Source of the DNA: CAYRLW01 sp964425215
GTDB lineage: Bacteria; Spirochaetota; Spirochaetia; Treponematales; Breznakiellaceae
Assembly (NCBI GenBank): GCA_964425215.1
Contig: CAYRLW010000071.1
Location: forward strand, 1-10,962
Length of the DNA stretch: 10,962 nt
Direction: 5' to 3'
Shown: in pieces, positions 1-6,189 of the stretch
Layout of the letters: each line of letters opens with the position of its first letter
How positions within the stretch are numbered: position 1 is the first letter of the stretch
The notes under the pieces: model-generated
Seen by the model: the letters and a program-made list of their open reading frames with translations, nothing else
What the model was told of the DNA's origin: nothing
Database searches by the model: none
Program-made: the position numbers and the translations under genes

Positions 1-9
1 ATTATAGGT

Positions 10-276
10 CTACTCGATGACCGCGATAATATCGGACATTTTAAGAATCAGGTGTTCAACCCCATCAATTTTAACCTGGGTTCCGGCGTATTTATCGTAC
101 ATAACCTTCTGACCCACGCTTACTTTAATCACGTCTTTGTCATCGCCGATTTCCACGACCACACCATTTTGGGTCTTTTCCTGAGCCGTATCGGGGATAA
201 TAATACCACCGGCGGTTTTCGCCTCAGTTTTCTCTAGCTTGACCATAACGCGATCGGCCAAGGGTTTTACCTTCAT
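10..276 (-). CDS. groES: Co-chaperonin GroES (Hsp10)
   Basis: This 88-residue protein is the usual length for GroES, the seven-subunit lid of the GroEL folding chamber in the cytoplasm. Visible family features are the N-terminal KVKPLADRVMVK strand, a mobile-loop region around residues 17-33 containing GGIIIPDTA, and a C-terminal ILKMSDIIAVIE strand. The start is well supported: an AGGAGG ribosome binding site (282-287, read on the minus strand) lies five bases before ATG. No groEL follows within the nine bases left in the window, so linkage cannot be judged fully. The upstream region carries no CIRCE element (the TTAGCACTC / GAGTGCTAA inverted repeat bound by HrcA), so heat control, if any, must work differently. 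Confidence 0.97.
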   Translation of the reverse strand: MKVKPLADRVMVKLEKTEAKTAGGIIIPDTAQEKTQNGVVVEIGDDKDVIKVSVGQKVMYDKYAGTQVKIDGVEHLILKMSDIIAVIE

Positions 277-313
277 ATCTTCCTCCTGATCTACCTATAA
301 TAATATGTTGATA

Positions 314-342
314 ATTATATCGAACAATAAAAATATACGGAA
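314..342 (-). promoter_or_regulatory. Candidate groES promoter
   Basis: On the minus strand a perfect TATAAT (319-314) sits about 38 bases before the groES start codon. The matching -35 position 17 bases further up reads TTCCGT (342-337), a poor match. The region beyond it is a run of C on the minus strand (346-357 on plus is G6-T-G5). The -10 box is seen directly; its use as a promoter is an inference. Confidence 0.4.
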
Positions 343-380
343 AAAGGGGGGTGGGGGTCAACAAAAAAATACGTTCTTTT

Positions 381-419
381 GAGGTTCTTTCAAAAGTCTG
401 TTACTTTTGAAAAAACCTC
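381..419 (+). repeat. Palindromic repeat, copy 1
   Basis: The left arm GAGGTTCTTTCAAAAGT (381-397) pairs with 403-419 over 17 positions with one mismatch. The core CTTTCAAAAG, loop YCYGTTA, CTTTTGAAA is shared with copies at 603-629 (opposite orientation) and 10731-10769 (same orientation). It lies between the divergent groES and SEC-C genes, not at a gene end, so it is not simply a terminator. A REP-like or mobile-element end is more likely. Confidence 0.75.
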
Positions 420-444
420 TACCTCTTTTCGAATTTCTCCGCCA

Positions 445-591
445 TCACCTCCTTACGAATGTCCCAGTTATCGCCCCTTGCCATCGCCCACGACCCCGTA
501 TCGTCGGAGGGCGGACCGGAGCCCGTAGCCCATCCACTGCGTATAATTTCTTGCCTTTTAAGGACCCTATTGCTATTTTAAAACAAGACAT
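445..591 (-). CDS. Candidate 48-residue basic small ORF (doubtful)
   Basis: This minus-strand reading frame starts MSCFKIAIGSLKGKK and ends GTFVRR. It is rich in Arg and Lys. An AAAGGA stretch (on the minus strand) lies about nine bases before ATG, which could be a ribosome binding site. Its TGA stop overlaps another ATG preceded by AAGGAGG, which opens only an 8-codon frame. The frame lies wholly inside the repeat-bounded segment. I do not recognise the sequence. A 62-codon frame on the opposite strand over the same bases, starting only at a TTG inside the repeat hairpin, is about as open, so the openness may come from base composition alone. Confidence 0.15.
   Translation of the reverse strand: MSCFKIAIGSLKGKKLYAVDGLRAPVRPPTIRGRGRWQGAITGTFVRR
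551..579 (+). promoter_or_regulatory. Candidate promoter for the SEC-C gene
   Basis: TTGCCT (551-556) and TATTTT (574-579) are 17 bases apart, and TGC directly before the second box gives an extended -10. Transcription would begin near 586, so palindromic repeat copy 2 would lie in the 5' leader just ahead of the ribosome binding site. A TATAAT at 542-547 is an alternative -10 without a good partner. Confidence 0.3.
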
Positions 592-602
592 GTAAGGATT
601 TC

Positions 603-629
603 CTTTCAAAAGTAACGGGCTTTTGAAAG
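603..629 (-). repeat. Palindromic repeat, copy 2 (inverted)
   Basis: CTTTCAAAAG (603-612) and CTTTTGAAAG (620-629) form a perfect 10-bp stem around a 7-base loop, TAACGGG. Read on the minus strand the loop is CCCGTTA, matching TCTGTTA in copy 1 and CCTGTTA in copy 3. Similarity to copy 1 continues on the outer side to about 636. The hairpin ends seven bases before the TAAGGAG ribosome binding site of the next gene. Confidence 0.75.
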
Positions 630-650
630 AACCCCTAAGGAGTAGTGTTC

Positions 651-1340
651 ATGCGGATTTGGTCCCTCGAATTTCGTCAGGGTTTGCGTAATTTATCCCG
701 ACATAATCCCCAAAAGGCCATACAAAATTTTCAAAAAGCCATTGCCCAATGTCCCGTGAACCAACGGCAGGAATTAGGCCGCATGCTCTATTTTATGGGC
801 TTTGCCCTCCATCGCCTTGGACAGGGTTCCTTGGCGGTAAAAAGCTGGGTAAACGCTAGAAAGTTGATCCGTCATGGGCCCATTCTGTGGGAATTTGATC
901 GCTGGGTGAACGAATACGGCATGCGCCGTTGTCAAGAACCGGAAGCGGACGATTATTTCGCCTTCCAATCCATCCAAGTTTCCCGTTACCTCAGCAAAAA
1001 AAAACGAGGAAGGTTTGGCTCCCGGGCCGAACGGGACGTGGTGTACGAACTTATCGCCGACGCGTGGAAAACGATCCGGTGTTCGGGACTTCTGACTACG
1101 ATGACCACCGCGGAAAAGCTGGCCATTTTTAAACGGGCCCGGGTGGACTTTCCGTACCTTTACGTTGAAGACGCTTTAGATGAAGGCCGGGAGCCTTTGT
1201 ACGGCAATTTTAGGCGAGGTCGGGTAACAAAAGCTCGACTAGGGCCCGATGATCCCTGTTCCTGCGGTTCGGGGCTTCCGTGGAGGCTCTGTTGCGGTCG
1301 TCTATCCTCCTGTGTTGAACAGGAATCTGGGTCTCTTTGA
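651..1340 (+). CDS. TPR-like protein with C-terminal SEC-C zinc motif
   Basis: A 229-residue soluble protein of unknown function. Residues about 12-76 read like TPR helices (QKAIQNFQKAIAQCP, then LYFMGFALHRLGQGSLAVKSW). The middle, 95-195, is basic and unrecognised. Residues 202-216 (PCSCGSGLPWRLCCG) form a SEC-C motif: C203, C205, C214 and C215 would bind one zinc ion, as in the SecA C-terminus and many small proteins. The usual lysines after SG are replaced by LPWR. The start at ATG 651 is preferred because TAAGGAG (636-642) is eight bases away; the GTG at 645 would leave only two. It diverges from groES and precedes the sigma gene by 273 bases. SEC-C motifs bind protein or ribosome partners in known cases, but no partner can be named here. 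Confidence 0.8.
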   Translation: MRIWSLEFRQGLRNLSRHNPQKAIQNFQKAIAQCPVNQRQELGRMLYFMGFALHRLGQGSLAVKSWVNARKLIRHGPILWEFDRWVNEYGMRRCQEPEADDYFAFQSIQVSRYLSKKKRGRFGSRAERDVVYELIADAWKTIRCSGLLTTMTTAEKLAIFKRARVDFPYLYVEDALDEGREPLYGNFRRGRVTKARLGPDDPCSCGSGLPWRLCCGRLSSCVEQESGSL

Positions 1341-1500
1341 CCCGATCTTCCACCGTATTTTGAAAACTGTATCATTTGGATACATATTTTGCGGTCTTAT
1401 TTTTAAATGGGGGATTTTAGACCTTTAAAACAGTTTTTCACTGTTCTTTCGTTTTATACATTGAATACCTCTTCAAATTATATGTCTATATATTATAATA
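1341..1500 (+). promoter_or_regulatory. AT-rich gap with weak hairpins and sigma-gene promoter
   Basis: After the SEC-C stop there are two short hairpins that might end transcription: TGTATC / GATACA (1368-1373, 1379-1384) and AACAGT / ACTGTT (1429-1434, 1440-1445), the latter followed by CTTTCGTTTT. Both stems are only six pairs. Further down, TTCAAA (1472-1477) and a perfect TATAAT (1494-1499), 16 bases apart, make the best promoter candidate for the sigma gene, with transcription from about 1507. Confidence 0.4.
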
Positions 1501-1588
1501 AATAATAAAATTAGACGAAGGCTCTCGTCGGTCTCTATGTATTGTCATGACAAATACCACGGCTTGGCATGGAATATGCTATATATAA

Positions 1589-1609
1589 AGCACCTACTGA
1601 GGAGGTGCT
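1589..1609 (+). promoter_or_regulatory. Hairpin covering the sigma-gene ribosome binding site
   Basis: AGCACCT (1589-1595) pairs perfectly with AGGTGCT (1603-1609) around the 7-base loop ACTGAGG. The ribosome binding site GGAGGT (1601-1606) lies half in the loop and half in the stem, seven bases before ATG 1614. In the same putative leader are a short stem, GACGA / TCGTC (1514-1518, 1525-1529), and the perfect palindrome TTGTCATGACAA (1542-1553). Pairing is seen directly; an effect on translation is an inference. Confidence 0.45.
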
Positions 1610-1613
1610 GAAA

Positions 1614-2495
1614 ATGGCTGTAGTTAAAACGACGAAACGATCACGACCCACCCGGGATTCTAATACGGACGAAAACGTCCTTTCCATGTATCTTAAAGAG
1701 ATCAACCGCATTCCCCTTTTAACCAGGGAAGAAGAGGATACCATAGCCCGGGCCGCCGCCCAGGGAGATGCCAAGGCCCGAGAAAAATTGGCCAACGCTA
1801 ACCTGCGCTTTGTGGTTAACGTGGCAAAAAAATATCAGAACCAGGGGCTATCCTTGGCTGACCTTATTAGCGAAGGAAATATTGGTTTGCTGAACGCTAT
1901 TGAGCGCTACGACGTGGACAAGGGTTACCACTTCATATCCTACGCCGTTTGGTGGATCCGCCAGGCTATTCTAAAGGCTATTTGCGAAAAATCCAGAATG
2001 ATCCGGCTTCCCCTTAATCGGGCCAACGAGCTGGTGCAAATAGAAAAGGCCCGGAAAATGGTCCAGGGCGGAACTTCCAACGAGGCCGAGATTACCGAAA
2101 TTGCCCGGCTTCTGGATATGGATGTTACCTTGGTTTCCGACCTTATCAATATTAGCCGGGAGTTGGTTTCCTTGGAAAGCCCCGTATACACGGATAAGGA
2201 TTCTTCCAGTTTAGGGGACTTTATCGAGGACGAAACCTACAAGGCCCCCGACGATTTGGCCATCGAATCGGCCCTCAGGGACGATATCGATATGGTTCTT
2301 AAAACCCTGACCGACAAGGAAGCCGAAATTATCCGGTATCGTTTTGGTCTTTCCGGTGGCGCTCCGATGTCCCTGAAAGAAATCGGCGATCGGTTTAACC
2401 TGACCAAAGAACGGATTCGCCAGATAGAAAAAAAGGCCCTTAAACGGCTTCAGCATCCGTCCCGCAGGCAGTATCTGGAACACTACGTAGCGTAA
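1614..2495 (+). CDS. Sigma-70 family RNA polymerase sigma factor, region 1.1-less
   Basis: A 293-residue sigma factor. It directs RNA polymerase to a promoter set. Region 1.2 covers residues about 20-53 (ENVLSMYLKEINRIPLLTRE). Region 2 covers 55-127, with ANLRFVVNVAKKY, the DLISEGNIGLLNAIERYD polymerase-binding segment and the HFISYAVWWIRQAI -10 recognition helix. Region 3 covers about 135-210. Region 4 covers 225-290 with the -35 helix-turn-helix SLKEIGDRFNLTKERIRQIEKK. The N-terminal region 1.1 and the long non-conserved insert of classical RpoD are absent, so it is a group 2-like factor, or a compact primary factor like that of Bacteroidota; I cannot decide which. An in-frame ATG at 1569 would add 15 residues but has no ribosome binding site; ATG 1614 has GGAGGT seven bases away. 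Confidence 0.93.
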   Translation: MAVVKTTKRSRPTRDSNTDENVLSMYLKEINRIPLLTREEEDTIARAAAQGDAKAREKLANANLRFVVNVAKKYQNQGLSLADLISEGNIGLLNAIERYDVDKGYHFISYAVWWIRQAILKAICEKSRMIRLPLNRANELVQIEKARKMVQGGTSNEAEITEIARLLDMDVTLVSDLINISRELVSLESPVYTDKDSSSLGDFIEDETYKAPDDLAIESALRDDIDMVLKTLTDKEAEIIRYRFGLSGGAPMSLKEIGDRFNLTKERIRQIEKKALKRLQHPSRRQYLEHYVA

Positions 2496-2508
2496 AGGTT
2501 TGGTTTTT

Positions 2509-2548
2509 AAAGGGATACCCGAAGGTTTTCGCCTTTGGGTATCCCTTT
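2509..2548 (+). terminator. Strong hairpin after the sigma gene
   Basis: AAAGGGATACCC (2509-2520) pairs with GGGTATCCCTTT (2537-2548), and the stem extends inward by GAAGG / CCTTT to about 17 pairs with loop TTTTCG. It starts 13 bases after the sigma stop codon and is followed by ATTATAT, a poor T-run. This is the likely main terminator of the sigma gene and may also help stop asnA transcripts coming from the other side. Confidence 0.75.
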
Positions 2549-2556
2549 ATTATATG

Positions 2557-2593
2557 GGGACCTCCGCTGATTCCGCGGAGGTCCCTTTCCTTT
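2557..2593 (+). terminator. Second terminator hairpin
   Basis: GGGACCTCCGC (2557-2567) and GCGGAGGTCCC (2575-2585) form a perfect 11-bp GC-rich stem with a 7-base loop, followed by TTTCCTTT. It backs up the hairpin at 2509-2548 between the convergent sigma and asnA genes. Confidence 0.75.
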
Positions 2594-2594
2594 A

Positions 2595-2700
2595 GCGCGC
2601 CCTGCTGGGGCGCCCGTCTTTCGCCCGGCCTTGCCGCCCGGCAGGGCTCTGCCATGGTCCGCCCGGGAAAAATCAGAGAAGCCCCCCGGGTGGACTCCTG
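2595..2700. other. GC-rich hairpin cluster between convergent genes
   Basis: Three more inverted repeats follow the terminators: GCGCCC / GGGCGC (2597-2602, 2608-2613); GCCTTGCCG / CGGCAGGGC (2628-2636, 2639-2647) with one wobble; and GTCCGCCCGGG / CCCGGGTGGAC (2657-2667, 2685-2695) with one wobble. The last begins eight bases from the asnA stop but has no T-run on the minus strand. No reading frame here looks real. Confidence 0.4.
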
Positions 2701-2703
2701 ATC

Positions 2704-3738
2704 CTACATAAGCGGGATGCCCCGTTCCTTACAGAGGGTCAACACCGTGTCGGGCCACACGGAAGCCTGTACTTCCCCAATGTGGGCTTTTCGTAGGAAA
2801 AACATACACAACCGGGATTGACCGATTCCGCCACCGATGGTTTGGGGAAACTCCCCCGCTAGAAGCCTTCTATGCCAAAAGAGGTTTTGCCGTTCCTCGG
2901 TTTTGGTTATTCGCAATTGCCGCAATAGGCTTTCTTGGTCAACCCGGATTCCCATGGATGACAGCTCCAATGAATCCTGGCGTACCGGGTCCCAAACGAT
3001 GATATCCCCGTTAAGCCCCGCCGTACCATCTTCTGCCACGGTGGTCCAGTCGTCGTAGTCCGGTGCCCGCCCCCCGTGAATTTTGCCATCCCGTAAGGGT
3101 CCCCCGATACCCATTAAAAAGATGGCTCCGTATTCCCGGGCAAGTTCCCGTTCCCGTTCTGCGGGGCTAAGGGTTGGGTACCGATTAAGGGCTTCTTCCG
3201 TATGAATAAAGGTGATATTCTCCGGCAAAACGGGACCTATGGCGTCGTAGTGCTCGTACACCACGAATTCGGTCCGCTTTAGGACCTCGTAGATTCGGCG
3301 AACCACCTGGGTCAGGAAGGCCCTGTTCCGTTCCCCATCCCGCATGACCAATTCCCAATCCCACTGATCCACGTAGATCGAATGGATGGGGTCGATATCG
3401 TCATCGGGCCTAAGGGCGTTCATGTCCGTGTAGAGTCCCGTTCCCGCGGGGTATCCGTAGTCCGCCAGGGCCATCCGTTTCCATTTGGCCAGCGATTGGA
3501 CCACCTCCATCTCCTTTTCTCCCAGATTACGCACGGGAAAACGGACTGGTCGTTCAATACCGTTCAGGTCGTCGTTAATCCCCGATCCTCGGGGCACAAA
3601 AAGGGGAGATGTAACCCGGGAAAGCCGCAATTCGGCGGACAGGTTTCGTTCAAAAAAATCTTTTACCAACTTTATCGCCTGTTCGGTTCTCTTTAAATCC
3701 AACAGGGGGCGGTAGGTTTCTGGAATTGTCACGGCCAT
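2704..3738 (-). CDS. asnA: Aspartate--ammonia ligase (asparagine synthetase A)
   Basis: This 344-residue enzyme makes asparagine from aspartate and free ammonia with ATP, giving AMP and pyrophosphate. It is slightly longer than the roughly 330-residue E. coli AsnA. The fold is that of class II aminoacyl-tRNA synthetases. Recognisable blocks are VQSLAKWKR (80-88), LYTDMNALRPDDD (102-114), IHSIYVDQWDWE (118-129), ELSSMGIRVD (258-267) and the motif-3-like TIGGGIGQSR (300-309). The start has AAGGAG (3747-3752, minus strand) eight bases upstream. It lies 50 bases after the aldo/keto reductase gene on the same strand, but a weak terminator-like hairpin sits at that junction and TTCAAA / TAGTAT boxes 18 bases apart could give asnA its own promoter. 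Use of ammonia rather than glutamine suits an ammonia-rich habitat. Confidence 0.97.
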   Translation of the reverse strand: MAVTIPETYRPLLDLKRTEQAIKLVKDFFERNLSAELRLSRVTSPLFVPRGSGINDDLNGIERPVRFPVRNLGEKEMEVVQSLAKWKRMALADYGYPAGTGLYTDMNALRPDDDIDPIHSIYVDQWDWELVMRDGERNRAFLTQVVRRIYEVLKRTEFVVYEHYDAIGPVLPENITFIHTEEALNRYPTLSPAERERELAREYGAIFLMGIGGPLRDGKIHGGRAPDYDDWTTVAEDGTAGLNGDIIVWDPVRQDSLELSSMGIRVDQESLLRQLRITKTEERQNLFWHRRLLAGEFPQTIGGGIGQSRLCMFFLRKAHIGEVQASVWPDTVLTLCKERGIPLM

Positions 3739-3780
3739 TCGATACGCTCCTTATACTAATTGTTTACAGACAGAATTTTG

Positions 3781-3800
3781 AAAAAAGCTCATGACAGCTT
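3781..3800 (-). terminator. Weak terminator at the reductase/asnA junction
   Basis: On the minus strand AAGCT (3800-3796) and AGCTT (3789-3785) form a 5-bp stem with a 6-base loop, followed directly by six T (3786-3781). It overlaps the stop codon of the reductase gene. The stem is short, so at most it would thin out read-through into asnA. Confidence 0.3.
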
Positions 3801-4664
3801 AAAAAGGGGTGTAACACCTTCCGCGGCCTTTTGAAGCTCCGCCAGTTCTCCGCTGGAAAGCTTTTTAAACTGTACCGCCACATCCAAGGCCCGGCGGTAC
3901 AGTTCGTAGTGTCCCGGGGGGATGGCGGCGGTGATGTCCAACCCCAGGGTGTACCGTAGGGCCCTTTGCTGAAGGTCCGAATCCTCTATGGGCTTGTACC
4001 ACGCCTTGGGGTAGGTGTGGTGCTCCTGTTCTCCCCAGGGAGAATAGGCCATAGCTTTTAGGGCTAACCGGGCCGCCCCCTTTTGTTTAGCCCGTTCTAT
4101 AATCTGAAGCCCAAAGTTTCCCCTTTGAACGGAAACGAAGTTGAGGGGAAAGAGAACCGAATCCGCGGGGAATCGGTCCAAAAGCGCCAGGGCCGCTTCC
4201 ACCGAATGGGCGGAAAAGCCCACGTATCGAACCAGTCCCTGGTCCTTTGCCCGTAAAAAGGTTTCCGCGGCCCCATGGGGGCCCAGAATCTGTTCCGCCT
4301 CTTCCAGGGTTGTGACGGCGTGGAATTGGTATAAGTCAAAGTGATCAGTGTGGGCCCTCTGCAAAGAGGTTTCCAGTTCCTTTTGAGCTCCCTCGGCGTC
4401 CCGCTTCCCGGTTTTGCAGGCTAAAAATACCCGGTCTCGGTAGGGGCGGAGAGCGTTTCCCAACTTTATCTCCGCTTCCCCGTCAAAATAACTGGGCGCC
4501 ACGTCGAAATAGTTAATTCCCCAATCGATGGCTTCGGAAACGTAGGAATCCGCTTCCTTTTGGGAAACCGAACAGACCACGATTCCCCCAAACCCCAGGA
4601 TGGATAATTCATCCTGATTTTTAAACCTTCGCTTGGGAACCTGGGCTGAAACCGATGTATTCAT
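3789..4664 (-). CDS. Aldo/keto reductase, possible B6-vitamer reductase
   Basis: A 291-residue cytoplasmic NAD(P)H-dependent oxidoreductase of the aldo/keto reductase superfamily. The catalytic tetrad is complete: D54 (NYFDVAPSY), Y59, K84 (FLACKTGKR) and H115 (LYQFHAV). Residues 146-156 (RYVGFSAHSVE) and 200-211 (LALKAMAYSPWG) correspond to later strands of the TIM barrel. AAGGAGG (4671-4677, minus strand) is six bases before ATG. It starts 36 bases after the end of the PdxR-like gene, so the two are probably cotranscribed. The family includes pyridoxal reductases (yeast Plr1, E. coli PdxI), and the link to pdxR and pdxST makes a B6 substrate plausible. The sequence alone does not prove it, and many reductases of this type act on other carbonyls. 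Confidence 0.88.
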   Translation of the reverse strand: MNTSVSAQVPKRRFKNQDELSILGFGGIVVCSVSQKEADSYVSEAIDWGINYFDVAPSYFDGEAEIKLGNALRPYRDRVFLACKTGKRDAEGAQKELETSLQRAHTDHFDLYQFHAVTTLEEAEQILGPHGAAETFLRAKDQGLVRYVGFSAHSVEAALALLDRFPADSVLFPLNFVSVQRGNFGLQIIERAKQKGAARLALKAMAYSPWGEQEHHTYPKAWYKPIEDSDLQQRALRYTLGLDITAAIPPGHYELYRRALDVAVQFKKLSSGELAELQKAAEGVTPLFKLS

Positions 4665-4700
4665 GGCGAACCTCCTTTTTGTATGGTGGAATGGATGCCC

Positions 4701-6188
4701 TCATTCATCAAGGGCTTTGTGCCCTTTCAAGGTCCCTATGACCCTCCGCAGAATTTCTATGCCTTCTCGTCCGTCGTCCTTTTCCAGGGTAGCGATACTG
4801 AGCCGTATATGGTTGTCGGGCCTTCTTTCGGCGGAGGCGCTCTCGGCGTTACCGTACACCGCTTCGGGGATAAGCGCCAAGCCCGCTTCCAGGGCCGCCG
4901 AGTGGACCTGGCTTCCCGTAAGATGGTCGGGCAGGGAAAGCCAAAGGTGCAGTCCTCCCTCCGGGGGCAGGTAACGAAGACCCAGGGGAACGAGATGTGT
5001 ATCGATTTCCCGGGTCACCGATCGGTATATCGCCCCGTAGTAATCCCTTAAAAATTGAAGCCGGGGGATGTGATATCCCCGGCGGAGGTACAGTTCCACC
5101 GCCCGTTGGATAAAGCCGTCGGTGGCTATATCGGTGGCCCGCTTGGCCGCTTCGAAGGCTGATCGGAGGGGGCTGGGGACGAGGAGCATCCCCAAGCGAA
5201 GCCCGGGCATTAGGACCTTGGAAAAACTTCGGATATAGATCACCCGTTCCCGCCGGTCCATCGCCTTAAGGCACGAAGGTTCCGGGGCCGAACCGTAATA
5301 CAGATCCGAGAGAAGATCATCCTCTAAAATATAAAAATTGTATTTTTCCGCTAAATCCAGGAGTTTTTCCAAAGCCCCGGCGCTCCAGCTGTAGGTCGTG
5401 GGGTTTTGATATCGAGAGATAATATACACGAGCCGGGGTGCATGAACCTGAATACGTGTTTCCAGCTCCTGCATATCCATGCCTTGGGACGTCAGGTCAA
5501 CGCAAACCGTATCGGAGCCCCGGGACCAAAAGACCGAAAGGGCACCCCGGTAGGTAGGCCGTTCCACGATCACCCGGTCGCCGTTCCGCAACAGCGCCTT
5601 CGCGCTGAGATCAATGCCCTGCTGGGCCCCTGAAATCACCTGGATATCATGGATGGACACCCGAATTCCCAAAGCCGTTTCGGCGTAGTCCCGCAGGGCC
5701 TCCCGAAAGGGAGCCCAACCTGAACTTTCCTGGTAGTCAAAAGCCCAGCCTCCATCCCGTTCCAGGACCTCGTCCATTAGGGAACGGAATTCGCTGACGG
5801 GAAAAAGACGAGGCGAGGGGGTTCCCGCGGCCATGTTGATCCCCCCAGCCGGAAGTCGTATTCGGCCCCGCTCTAGATCGAGCAGGGTAGACGCCCCCAG
5901 CTCTTCGATGGCGCTGTCTAAAGAATCCACACCGTTCCCCGGCCGATCGGCCACGTACACTCCGCTTCCCGCCCGGGCGGCAACCCAGCCTTCCCGTTCA
6001 AGAATTCGGTACGCCGCCACGACCGTAGCGGGGTTTACGTTCAGGGTGTCCGAAAGGCGGCGGATAGAAGGGAGTCGTTCTCCCGAGACGGCTTCCTTTA
6101 AAAGGATGGACCGGCGAAGGGCGTCGGCGAGTTTGAGATATAGGGGGCTGTCTGAATCCTCACTGAGGGTAATCCTATGGATACGCAT
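4701..6188 (-). CDS. pdxR: MocR/GntR-family regulator, probable PdxR
   Basis: A 495-residue fusion of a DNA-binding domain and a class I aminotransferase-like domain, the usual MocR size. The GntR winged helix spans residues about 14-82 (LPSIRRLSDTLNVNPATVV is the helix-turn-helix). The sensor domain, about 115-490, keeps the PLP residues: N262 in QNPT, D290 in LEDD, K324 in SFSK (the Schiff-base lysine), R331, and R462 in HIRLS. The retained lysine suggests it binds PLP as an effector. Divergent placement 68 bases from pdxS is the classic PdxR arrangement, in which the protein controls pdxST and itself. No ribosome binding site precedes ATG 6188, and a repeat that is a candidate operator ends one base before it. 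A related role, such as GabR, is less likely given the neighbour. Confidence 0.85.
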   Translation of the reverse strand: MRIHRITLSEDSDSPLYLKLADALRRSILLKEAVSGERLPSIRRLSDTLNVNPATVVAAYRILEREGWVAARAGSGVYVADRPGNGVDSLDSAIEELGASTLLDLERGRIRLPAGGINMAAGTPSPRLFPVSEFRSLMDEVLERDGGWAFDYQESSGWAPFREALRDYAETALGIRVSIHDIQVISGAQQGIDLSAKALLRNGDRVIVERPTYRGALSVFWSRGSDTVCVDLTSQGMDMQELETRIQVHAPRLVYIISRYQNPTTYSWSAGALEKLLDLAEKYNFYILEDDLLSDLYYGSAPEPSCLKAMDRRERVIYIRSFSKVLMPGLRLGMLLVPSPLRSAFEAAKRATDIATDGFIQRAVELYLRRGYHIPRLQFLRDYYGAIYRSVTREIDTHLVPLGLRYLPPEGGLHLWLSLPDHLTGSQVHSAALEAGLALIPEAVYGNAESASAERRPDNHIRLSIATLEKDDGREGIEILRRVIGTLKGHKALDE

Positions 6189-6189
6189 A

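Larger units (their letters stand above)
381..636. mobile_element. Possible MITE-like segment bounded by inverted repeat copies
   Basis: Copy 1 of the palindromic repeat (381-419) and copy 2 (603-636) face each other and match over about 33 bases, including the outer GGTTCTTTCAAAAG. They enclose about 184 bases. The middle (about 480-540) is GC-rich, unlike the AT-rich flanks. No convincing target-site duplication was seen next to either end, and no transposase fits inside. The terminal inverted repeats are seen directly; calling it a mobile element is an inference. Two separate insertions of a REP-like unit would look much the same. Confidence 0.35.

Noticed and set aside
346..357. G6-T-G5 run that might form a quadruplex
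   Set aside because: Only two long G runs are present with a one-base break; a four-run quadruplex is not clearly supported, and the tract may just be composition noise.
277..380. CIRCE heat-shock element for groES
   Set aside because: No TTAGCACTC / GAGTGCTAA inverted repeat or close variant is present.
407..595. 62-codon plus-strand frame in the groES upstream gap
   Set aside because: It can start only at a TTG inside the repeat hairpin, has no ribosome binding site, and overlaps an equally open frame on the other strand.
1542..1553. TTGTCATGACAA palindrome as an operator
   Set aside because: It is perfect but only 12 bases and single; no regulator can be assigned, so it is noted only in the sigma leader.
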